Part shown: piece by piece, positions 55,353-64,000 of the stretch
Numbering within the stretch: position 1 is the first letter of the stretch
How the letters are laid out: the number at the start of each line of letters is the position of its first letter
Origin: Hericium rajendrae
Taxonomy: Eukaryota; Basidiomycota; Agaricomycetes; Russulales; Hericiaceae
Assembly (NCBI GenBank): GCA_033439255.1
Contig: CM065890.1
Location: 1,302,001-1,366,000, forward strand
Length of the DNA stretch: 64,000 bases
Direction of reading: 5' to 3'
Made by a program: the position numbers and the translations under genes
Notes under the pieces: generated by a model
Seen by the model: only the letters and a program-made list of their open reading frames with translations
What the model was told of the DNA's origin: nothing
Database searches by the model: none

Positions 55353-57185
55353 ATGTCTACAGCCAAAGAACACGATGCCGAGGTGTTCGTAGGCGAGGAC
55401 GATGATGGTGCGTGTGTCACCCGCATACCTCGAACGTACAGAGCTGCTCTGACCATTCCAATTTCGTGTTGCCTCACTTAGACGGGATGCCCCCGCTCGT
55501 CGATCGGCCTCCGCCCATGACCTTCACCTTCTGCACGGACTTCATTCCAATCACGTTCAGCACCGATCCTACGCGTTTCGAGGTCATGCCAGATGAGGAC
55601 TTGCCCCGCATCTGTGCGCCTCCCATCGACCACGAGGAGCACGACGAGGGCGGCCGCGTGTCCGTGGCACGCCCTTCACACGCGAAGAAGCGTGACGCGT
55701 CTTATATCCCGCGGCCGCCGAACGCGTTCATCCTCTTCCGCTCGTCGTTCATTAAGAGCCAGCAAATACCGGACAAGATCGAAGGAAACCGTAGTTCTCT
55801 GTCCAAGATCATCGGTACGTGCTTTCTTGGATTCGCCAGCTTCTAGCATCATTGACGTTTGCTTCTTACTGCTATATAGGGATCGTATGGAAGTCATTGC
55901 CACGTGAAGAACGCGAGCATTGGGAAGCGCAGGCTGTCAAGGCGCAAGCCGAGCATCGTCAGCGCTACCCCCATTGGCGCTTCCGTCCCTGTGCCAACGC
56001 GCTCGCGAAGGTGAAGGACGGACCACCTAGGAAGCGAGGGAGCCGCAATAAAGGGAGGATGGCGCGGAGGCGGAAAATAGCAACAGGGAGAAACGGTGTG
56101 CGCAGATTGCGGGGTTCTTGGCCAAGGGTCTGACGGGAGAAGAGCTGCGGTCGGCGATACAGGCATGGGACAAGGAGTGTGGCGGTAAGGTGGGCGGAAC
56201 GATGGACACGGCGATTGGGAAACAGGAACTGGTTCCGAATCTCTTCGCAGGAGGCACAGGCCTTGAAGACATCGCTAAGTCATGGCGCAAGACCGAAGAT
56301 GACGTCTTGTCTGTCCAGAACTCTCTTGGCATTTCAGCCGTTCAGGATCCAGTCAACGTCCCAGCCACGCAGAATCCATCAAGGTCCGCTCTGCTTCACC
56401 CGATGCGGCGAACGCGAGTTTCAATGTTCCTCTGACTGCCATGTTCAAGCGCGCGTCTTCTGACACTCTTTCTCAAGACCATGTCCAGCCCGCGACGGAG
56501 TACCCAGTCCAGCCATCAAAGCAATACGGAGATACTGTCGCGTTGAACTCTTCCTTCGTACAGTATGAAGTCCCTCCTCCACCAGCTCTTTCACCCACTT
56601 TGTCGGAAGCGTCGACTATATCTAGCTCACTGTCGGCCTTTGAATGGGTTGCTGTAAGTGGCGTTTTTCCACTTATGTTTGAATCTCTCACCGACCGCGG
56701 AGGGCTCTAAGCAGGACCCATATTCATATCGGGCTTCAGGGCAGGAATTTTTAACTCCGTCACCCCCTGGCAGTCCCCAGAGTACTGGTACCGTCGACTC
56801 CGAATTCTACAGCAGCCCTATCGACGCCCCGGTAGCGACGGCTTGTCAACCTGGCTTTTTCTCCATGTCCTCGTCTCTGTATGGCTGGGCAGGCGATGCG
56901 AACCATCAAACAGTGCAGCCTTCTCATGAGACTCATGTTACAGCCAGTTTGGGGTACCGGTCATATGCGCCCCAGAAGTACGTGGAGCTGAAGCAGCGGT
57001 ACGCGTCGCCCATGGTATACACGGAGCAGGGAGTGCCACGAAGCGGATCGGATTATTTCCATCTTTCGTTCAATGGGCTGGCGCAGTATCCGTTCGTCCA
57101 AGCATCCGACGAATATCCTTCCTTGTACCCATGTGACGGCTCTCCCGATAACGCCAGAGCCTATACAGGCTACCCATACGCTTGA
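55353..57185 (+). CDS. MATA-type HMG-box transcription factor, copy 2
   Basis: A nuclear DNA-binding regulator. Exon 1 is 55353-55407 (MSTAKEHDAEVFVGEDDD). The intron is 55408-55481. Exon 2 runs to 55814, an intron splits the HMG box at SKIIG, and the next exon starts at 55879. The box is at about residues 92-165: YIPRPPNAFILFRSSFIKSQ, IEGNRSSLSKIIG, WKSLPREEREHWEAQA and HRQRYPHWRFRP. After KDGPPRKRG the frame must shift (about 56035-56070) to reach CAQIAGFLAKGLTGEELRSA, a helical segment common in this group. It must shift again near 56380 to reach SPDAANASFNVPLTAMFKRA. An intron (GTAAGT, 56653 onward) precedes the Ser/Pro/Tyr-rich C-terminal half (QEFLTPSPPGSPQSTG), which ends GYPYA at 57185. 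It lacks the insertion seen in HMG copy 1, so the two are old paralogues. A mating or fruiting role is a guess. Confidence 0.83.
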
Positions 57186-60100
57186 CCTCGGTCGCACACT
57201 CATCGGCTTTCTAGCGCATCTTCCCAGCTCACGGTTGCTTCTTTCTGTATGAACTACTTCTTGACTCCTCCAGGAAAATCCACTTGTGCATTGTATGCCC
57301 ATCTCGTCTTGTCTCATAACACCAAAACCAAACATGTCTTCTTGACGCCCTGTCTTCTCATCACATTTCCCCGCGTTCCTTCTCGGCTTCTCTTGTGCTA
57401 TCATTTATCCTGAAACTCGTTCACCCTCGACTTCATGATGCAAACTATCTCCGTAGCCATTGTTCGTGCATTCGGGCAGCCACCACGCGAGTCAATCACG
57501 TCCCTGTCTCCGCGAATCGCGCACTGGTGGCGTTATGTTTATGCTCCTCTTCCATCGTCAAATTTGCCTCCGCGTATGGTATTCGGTCTGGCCTGGCGCC
57601 TGTACATCCTTCTCTCCATTGTTCGTTCGATATGTACCCGCATTCGCTGTATCATTGCACCATTTGTCCAGCCTCCGATTGGACACTCATCAAATGTACG
57701 TCTTTCTTCTCTTCTCACACTTTGCCACACAGCACTGACTCGCCTGGTTTTTTTCGAATTGCAGTGTGCTGTTGCGCCCACATCGAAACGCTCGCGTTCA
57801 TTACTCGAAATTTGTACGATACACGTGTAGGTATGTTCCGATCGGGTCTTCGCTTATTCCCTAAGTCTGTGTTACTGCCTCCGTACTCTTCTTGCCGTGC
57901 CTATGTACTTTTCTGACCTGACAACCATGTTGCCTACCTCCCTATGCCTTATGAAGCTATGCCGCGTTATGCCCTCCTGCCGGTAGCTGTGTGAACTTGT
58001 CTCGGTGTTCCCATGTCAGAGTAAGTAGGTCGTGTGTCCAGATGCCGGATTTGTTCAGGGTCGGCATGCGGCCACCGTGCGGCGATGACTATGAATGAAG
58101 TCAATTGCTATGGCTACTCTCACGACTTGCATCTCACTGCGAGAAGAATCAGGTATGTAGACAACTGTTCGGAAGACGGTGTTGAGAAATGGGCCGACGT
58201 TCCCATCAATGCCGTCTTGATCTTATCTTATCTCAGCACCCGATAGACATGCGTCCGACACCAGCTCGGAGTCGACGCGTTGGCAGTCGACCACCACATG
58301 CTTCCACCTGCGCATCTCATAGGTTTGTATCGCACGTCCAATTCCAGTATCAATAAGCCTTTACTCTTTTCTAAGGATTATTCATTGCACATTGATCACA
58401 GGACACTCCGGATTGATCGTACATCGGAGGCAGATCGACCAGCCAGGACACGGCCATCTTATCGACGTGCACTCGAAACTTCCTTGTTAATCGGATGGAT
58501 CTGCTCTGCTCTGATATATTCTGAATGCAGGGTTAGGCTCATGCGGAGAGTTACGAGAAGTGTGGGGAAAAGAGGTAGGCTTTTGTGTTATCGAGCTTCA
58601 TCAGTCCTGATTTTCGATCCTCCGCCTCCTGCCGGTCAGCACTCACCGGTGAAAAATAGTTGCGGATTTGCGATTCTACTGTCATGGGACGCTAGACGTA
58701 ATTTGTGTGGCATGACGGTTGGCACTTCGTCGTTTTACTGAGCAAGTATTCAAACCACCAAAGTCAGGCATTGAGACGACATCTACATCTGCTTCTAGTT
58801 TGACATTCTCAAACCAGCCCAAGTGGAAACGAAAGCTTTCCCTGGGACTCAGAATCTTCTTAATCCTGGGTCGGCGAGTGTCCGACGTTGGAGAGACTAG
58901 TCCGCAGATCACCGGTGCTACGCCAGATTTGCTCGTCGGCCACGAACTCTTCCACGCAGAACGCGACGGGTACAGAACGTGCTCTAGCTCCATAAATCAT
59001 GCCATCCGCCCAGTTCTCGAAATCTAGGGCGCATGGTCGAATACAAGGATGCCTATATTAGGTCGCTTTGGTCGGTCCTCGCCAAGAAGCAGACACTGGC
59101 GCGCATTCACGGGTTCATGCTCGGACTTGGGATGATGCCCAAATGCCGATATGTTCTTCAAAATACCTACGAAATTCTCCTTCGCCCTGCCGTAGCATCG
59201 CGGCCCCTCCGTCAGCAACGCTCCTTCAGGCTACATTCAGGTCCCCCTGCGCATATCTTCGGATAACCCTTGCATCTCTCTCAGCAAGGAACAAAATCCT
59301 GTTTTACTCATATCCAGGAGAACTGTGGACCCGTGTGGACGATGGTGTTACGCCCCTGGTCAGAGGCTCTTCGTCATTTGCTCTGATGATTATCGGTCGC
59401 GATGATCCACTCAAGTGATTTTTGTCCTGGCCCCAATGCTGCTTAGCTGCGTAGCTGGAGAATTCTCTCGCTACTGATTCTGATTCTCGCTGCTCATGAT
59501 CCGCCGCTCAGTACGCACGTCATCCAGGCGCCTCTGTGAGAGCAGCTCGCGATCTGACATTCGCCAATCGAAGTTCCCACCTTCATTCGAACAGGACGCA
59601 ACGGCTATTATAGTAGACTGCGCAGCGCGCGTGTACACGAACTAGAAGCTGGCCCACGCTGGTTCTTCTCCGGAGACAAGCGGCCTCTTTTACAACGTGC
59701 TAGCAATATGAAACTGAGAAGGTATTGGCTCGCTGTGAGAAATCAGCGGCTATGAATAAGTGGTAGGGACATCAAAGAAGAGATGTCGTGGTGCGTTTGG
59801 AACCTCGGGCATCACTGATAATAATTCTTTTTGTCCTCACTCCCACCGACGTTCCGCACTAGGTCCCGCTCATCGAAACATGTGTTCAGCCGACGAGGAC
59901 GAGCGCCTCAATTCACGGCAGATTCGTTATCGTACTTTCAATCATCGTGCAGCCAGCGCCTTGTACCTGGATTATTGTTCTTTTTCAATACTAGCCCGTT
60001 CTTGGTAGCTCTCCAGAACCTTGTAACTTGCCAGCGTGCCGAACCTCTGGATGGTCATATAATTCGGCCCTGCTTCATCCACAGTGATGACCTGTCTGTA

Positions 60101-61054
60101 AGTCGTCCTTCATAACGGTACATCCGGTCTATCATCCTGTGACACGCAAAAATCGAATTATTTCTTCGGTGATCTGCGACGCTCGTCGTTTGCTTCCGGA
60201 ATCTACAGTACATCTTCGGGTTCGGCGTCATCAGTGTCAAGAACAAACGTTCAGGGCCAGAGAGTCGTCTTCAAGACAGGCAACACTACAACAAGGGAAT
60301 TATCAATTGGCTCAGCTGCCGCAGGTTGCGTCTGTAACAAAATGACGAAATTCCACGAGTTTACTGACCCTGCACATGATAAAGTTATCTCCAGCTGGGC
60401 TGACCCACATTTGCGTAAGCGATAGTATATCATCAACGTACTTATACCACAGCGCCTTATGACCATGAGGCTCTCATGCTTTCCGTGCTGGGCATCTGAT
60501 TGGTGCACCTGTGGTGGCGGCGCCCTGTTTCGCCAAATTCTTGTTAGTGAGTCTGATAGAATGTCAGGATCCCAGCAACAAAACACAGGGCATCTTACAG
60601 CATGAAACACTAGAACCCACTGGTGATGATCAGCAATCTGGGCTCCTTTCCGTCTTTCGCCATTTATGTGGTTAATTCCTGTTCGCGGAGGGTTGATCGC
60701 AGGCGTTGCCCTGGTCATCTACAATTGTCTATCAGATCCGCGGCTGTATTTGCATTAGTCCACGTAGAAGTCGCGTCGAGATGCGAAGAATACAATGCTC
60801 TGCTATGGCATATTTGAGTGAACTTACTGTGTTGATGAGCACCCAGGGCGCAAACACAGCTGAACTTTGAAATGTAATACTGTATAAATGTCCCGAATAT
60901 ATACTTACCAACTTAAAATCCATGGTGACAATTTTCCAAGGTAGAATACCACCATACGCGGTGACTGAGAAAAACCCGAGGAGGTCGCGTTAGGATGCAC
61001 GTGATTCAATCCTTTGATCAGGTGGTTTCCACATGACCGCGTCTAAACACCATC
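57186..61054. other. Long gene-poor stretch
   Basis: Nearly 4 kb with no supportable gene. Plus-strand frames at 57395-57916 and 58719-59027 and minus-strand frames at 58682-58993, 59024-59218 and 60251-60718 were examined. Some contain natural-looking pieces (for example KKILSPRESFRFHLGWFENV on the minus strand near 58800-58870). None can be joined by splice sites or matched to a family. Minus-strand splice signals at about 60830-60910 (GTAAGT donors after MDFKL and after INT) suggest one undetected small-exon gene. Confidence 0.3.
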
Positions 61055-62180
61055 ATGCCAGGCCTGACGCCGCATCGTACACCACTCCGAAGAGTCTCGC
61101 AAGGCTCTTTGCTTGCTCTATCACGCTCGGGAGCGCATCCTGACGCGCCGCATGGTCTTGGTTTCATTGAGCCTGCTCTGGCCGAGCTTGCGGACGAGGC
61201 CGACGCGCTTCTTGCAAATGTTGAAGGCTTACACGCTCTGGGAGACTCTTTGCAGACATTTAATGAATCGTTTGCAAGCTGGCTCTACGTGATGAACATG
61301 AATGCGTTGACCGTAGACTGGCCGCAGGTGCGTATCTGCTCATGAACATGTCAGCGGTCACCAACGCAGTGGACGGCAGGCGCCAACGGATGCCTCATTC
61401 ATTATTGCAAAGCGTAGAGCAGGTATGTGAGATTGGCGTTACGTTGCCTCGTTCATGTTGATACGATTACGGATCCAGAGGAGGATGCCAGGGCAGCTCT
61501 TGAGGCCATGCATTCTCAGACCAATCCCGAACCATCAAATCTTGAAAGAACGACCGCCACTACAGACCATGGCGACGAAACGGCCTATGCAGAGACGACT
61601 ATGCCGGATGCATCGGCGGTCCATTCATCAAAATCTACTACGACGGTAAAAGTGAAGAAAAAGGGCAAGCCGAAGATGACCACGAAGGAGAAGAAGGAAA
61701 GAGCTGTAAGTCTCCATCTTCATCAAAAGCCATACAGATCGATGGAATGTGGTTTCATAGGCCGCTGTCGACAAAACCATCTCGTGTCTCCCGTTGGAAT
61801 TCCGTGGAAGCGATCCGGTACGTGTATACTGCATGGTCCACACGCTGCAGGACTTAAAGTCTCTTCAGGGCCTCCGCCGAAATATGGAACAAGTCATTGA
61901 AGGACTCATGGATAGGGCAGGGCAGGGTGTCAAATGTAGGGACTCTTTGTAGTCGGACGTGCCGTTTCCTGATTTTCCTATTCGCAGTGCACGACCTTAT
62001 CAAGCCTCCCGATCTCAATCAAGCTCGAGTCAACAAGTCCTTGATCGCGCTTGTCAATAGGAAAGTCGTGGTGAAGGATAATAGCTCTGTGAATAACGAA
62101 ATCTCAATTTGTGTTGTTTTTATGCTGATCGCGGCGAACAGGGTTCTGTATTATACCATTGGCAAGGTGTCCCTGTCTAG
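61055..62180 (+). CDS. DAM1: DASH/Dam1 complex subunit DAM1
   Basis: DAM1 is the microtubule-contacting subunit of the DASH ring that couples kinetochores to spindle microtubules. Exon 1 (61055-61327) holds the family core: LGFIEPALAELADEADALLA, NVEGLHALGDSLQTFNESFA and WLYVMNMNALTVDWPQ. Exon 2 (61380-61422) gives APTDASFIIAKRRAE. Exon 3 (61479-61705) is EDARAALEAMHSQTNPE followed by a disordered and then Lys-rich part. Then 61761-61817 (AAVDKTISCLPLEFRGSDP), 61851-61935 (DLKSLQGLRRNMEQVIEGLM) and 61988 onward (HDLIKPPDLNQARVNKSLIA). The 33-base gap at 61818-61850 is open and in frame, so it may be coding rather than an intron. The C-terminal end is uncertain: splicing after DNSS to GSVLYHWQGVPV gives the stop at 62180. 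The unspliced frame would run to 62343. Confidence 0.85.
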
Positions 62181-62229
62181 TAACGCTTCCATTTGTACCA
62201 CTATACCCATTCGGCCTTATATCAAGTCT

Positions 62230-62458
62230 GGAGCAATCATGGGGACGAGAGACAGATCTGGTTTGGTCGGTCGTAAAGCCTTGATGATCGAAGATGGCGC
62301 GACAGTTTCGTCCAGTATCTCAGCGAATTTCGCCCCGTCGTGAAGGCTGCTTACGACGATAGATTCTTCCCGAGCGTCAAGAAAACGCTTGGTGGCACAG
62401 CCATAGATTTGCGGCACAGTGAACACAGCGACATTAGTGCTGCAGTGAAGCTGAGGTG
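62230..62458 (+). other. Coding-like fragment, unassigned
   Basis: One plus-strand frame reads LDDRRWRDSFVQYLSEFRPV, then VKAAYDDRFFPSVKKTLGGT and so on to a stop at 62458. Composition is natural, but there is no start and no clear upstream exon. It could be an alternative last exon of DAM1 or the remnant of another gene. Confidence 0.35.
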
Positions 62459-62752
62459 AGTCGTTGCGTGTTTCTGGGATATATGAGCTAGGTAGGGCGC
62501 GGGCTAGCTCAGTTTCCCGCGTGCGTCAGCAGCCAGGTATGTCCGGCCTCGAAAGCTATAAATCAAATTCACTGACGTTCAGTCCGTAGGCTCGGTGAGT
62601 ACAAGCCGCAGAAGGTAGGGGCGTAATGATTGGTCTGGTCAGTTGCATTCATGTACATGAGATATAGTTGTTACTCATTAATTCCAGGGTATCAGAGATA
62701 GTCTATAATTTACAAGAAGGCGTTCGATGGTATATGGCAACGCACTGGAGGC

Positions 62753-62799
62753 CTATTACTGCAAGTCAGAACTGGAAGTGAAAAGTCCTGCGTACTCAC
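62753..62799 (-). other. 3'-UTR intron next to the stop (member D)
   Basis: On the minus strand GTGAGTACG starts three bases (ATT) after TAG (62805-62803). The acceptor is GTAATAG. Same arrangement as in members A, B and C. Confidence 0.65.
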
Positions 62800-62802
62800 A
62801 AT

Positions 62803-63328
62803 CTACATCACTCGGTACCACCTTGGCAAGGCGGTTATGGCTAGCTCCCTGCAGATGATAGCAAACACTTCGTCATCTGGCGTGCCCGTCTTCGTGTAGG
62901 TGAAACTGTGACTGTGATTCGAATAGCGGGAGATCATCCATTCTTCCTCGGCAGTCCAGAGTGGCGCTTGCAGAGACAGGCTGGCTCCACACAACTGCCC
63001 AAGATGCGCGATAGCAGTTGACACGAAGTACCGTTCCGTGTCGTCGGTGATGAGCTCGGCGGAGAGAAGGCAACGTTCGATGGCATAATTGAGCAACGCG
63101 TCGAAGCTGACGCTGAGGCCATAATGGAATTTTGGGGAAGCCCGCACGGCTCTTTCAGCTTGGACGGAATAATATATTCAGATGGGAGCTGTTCCACTGG
63201 CTCGAAAACCTTTTGTCGCAATACGAGGTACTGTAGAAGGTTCAGTAAGGTAGACGTGAAGAGAACTCTTGTGCACGAACTTTGCAACCTGTTGGGTGAG
63301 GCTTCTCGCGTTCTGAGACGTAGGGCAT
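62803..63328 (-). pseudogene. Family A-E member D, one frame break
   Basis: Exon 1 is 63328-63281 (16 codons, MPYVSEREKPHPTGCK), shorter than in A-C but with the same start motif as A. The intron is 63280-63231 (GTTCGT..CTACAG). Exon 2 starts YLVLRQKVFEPVEQLPSEYI. After PCGLP (near 63141) the frame is lost where the others read RPPRL, apparently by one missing base in a C run. It then resumes as FHYGLSVSFDALLNYAIERC, HLGQLCGASLSLQAPLW, EEEWMISRYSNHSHSFTY, TGTPDDEVFAIICRELA and LPRWYRVM at 62803. About four residues are missing before the AIAHLGQLCG block. Most similar to B and C. Either a young pseudogene or an assembly indel. Confidence 0.72.
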
Positions 63329-63769
63329 CCTGGCAGAGCACCAGGCTGAGAGCTGAAGCGTTGCGATGTTCGTAGAATATTGCGCCGAGGCACGAGCGGA
63401 GGAGACAAGGTCGACCATTGCGGAGATTCAACGCACAATGGCGTCCTTCATTGTTCGCCCATGTTCGGGCTGTTCGGCGATAGATGCGGGTTACGCGTGT
63501 TGCTTGTAGCACGAGCTCGCCGCGGAATGTGGGAGGAAAATAGTATTGCTCTGATAAAACTCCTAGGCGTTATGGACTAACTGGTGAAAAAAAAAATAGA
63601 ATAGCTCGAGATTTTATGTGAAGCGGATAAACATTTTCTGGTGCTGAAAAGACAGAGGAGAGTGGAAACCATTCTATTCAATGGCAATCAGGACTTATAA
63701 GGCGCGTAATCAAGTTAACATGCTCACGGACTAAACGACCTACCATTTGGGTGTCGCGGTCGAACCCAA

Positions 63770-64000
63770 CTACCGGTGAATAATGTCAAATACTTCTTTG
63801 GCGTCCGATGGTCCCGCCCGACGCGTATGATTCTAGTAGAGGGCCACTAGCCATGATCCTCCGACAGCCCAGCGCGGTCTTTCCAGAGACAAATTGGCAC
63901 CAGTCAACTCCTTCAGCACCTTGACCACATCTACCATGCCACATGATCGATAGCGAACGCTGTGGACGAGTTTCTTGACATCGGGACAATGTTTGAGAGC
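63770..64000 (-). pseudogene. Family A-E member E, cut by the window edge
   Basis: On the minus strand one frame reads GMVDVVKVLKELTGANLSLE, RWAVGGSWLVALY, then a TAG. It continues in the same frame with NHTRRAGPSDAKEVFDIIHR to a stop at 63770. This aligns with GMDEAVNELERLSGAMLSLE..WLVARYTNY..TGPPDDDVFALIR of member A. It ends at the IIHR position, without the CRELA..PKWY tail. The 5' part lies beyond the window. With an internal stop and a lost tail it is probably a relic, and the most diverged of the five. Confidence 0.55.

Noticed and set aside
57395-57916. 173-codon plus-strand frame after HMG copy 2
   Set aside because: Cys/Ser/His-rich without motif, overlapped by two other frames, and placed where the HMG 3' untranslated region is expected.

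Overview
The window looks like nuclear DNA of a filamentous basidiomycete, most likely a wood-decaying agaricomycete of the polypore kind. Genes are dense and lie on both strands. They are cut by many introns of about 45-60 bases with GT..AG ends. The readable products fit that group: an AA9 lytic polysaccharide monooxygenase, caspase-like (metacaspase-type) peptidases in tandem, an NmrA-like protein, MUP1-type amino-acid permeases, MATA-type HMG-box factors, a DUF6699 protein, a MYND-finger protein, and the kinetochore/checkpoint proteins BUB3 and DAM1. No tRNA, rRNA, CRISPR array or recognisable intact transposon or retroelement was seen.

Layout. 1-3 kb: nothing firm. 3.1-4.7 kb (-): a Q/S/P/Y-rich repeat protein. 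4.9-6.0 kb (-): a clean six-exon gene of unknown function. 6.6-7.5 kb (-): a possible single-pass membrane protein. 8.15-9.2 kb (-): an NmrA-like gene with several frame breaks. 10.5-12.2 kb (+): an AA9 monooxygenase, also with frame breaks. 13.2-22.2 kb (+): three tandem caspase-like peptidase genes, each with its His/Cys dyad. 23.9-25.4 kb (-): a decaying gene of unknown family. 25.9-28.9 kb (+): three tandem members (A, B, C) of an unrecognised protein family. 29.5-30.7 kb (+): a MYND zinc-finger protein. 31.0-32.4 kb (-): BUB3. 32.7-38.8 kb (-): two tandem MUP1-like permeases. 39.5-40.6 kb (-): a one-exon F-box-like protein. 41.6-43.2 kb (-) and 55.35-57.2 kb (+): two HMG-box factors. 48.1-49.1 kb (+): a HhH-GPD DNA glycosylase. 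50.8-52.6 kb (+): a DUF6699 protein. 61.06-62.2 kb (+): DAM1. 62.8-64.0 kb (-): a degraded member (D) and an edge-truncated member (E) of the same unrecognised family as A-C.

The best candidate for something undescribed is family A-E. The proteins are about 175-180 residues, with a shared gene structure: a short variable basic first exon, one intron of about 50 nt at a fixed place, and a conserved second exon. A second intron of about 50 nt begins three bases after the stop codon in all four members where that part is visible. Members occur as a tandem trio and as a separate pair on the other strand, about 34 kb away. One copy carries a CGA-to-TGA type stop 15 codons before the family end, and one has a frame break.

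A second theme is the number of one-base frame changes inside otherwise well conserved genes (NmrA, AA9, HhH-GPD, DUF6699, one HMG factor, the repeat protein). Because they fall in genes expected to be functional as well as in dispensable ones, assembly indels must be excluded before any of these is called a pseudogene. BUB3, the F-box gene, the peptidases and most of DAM1 read cleanly.
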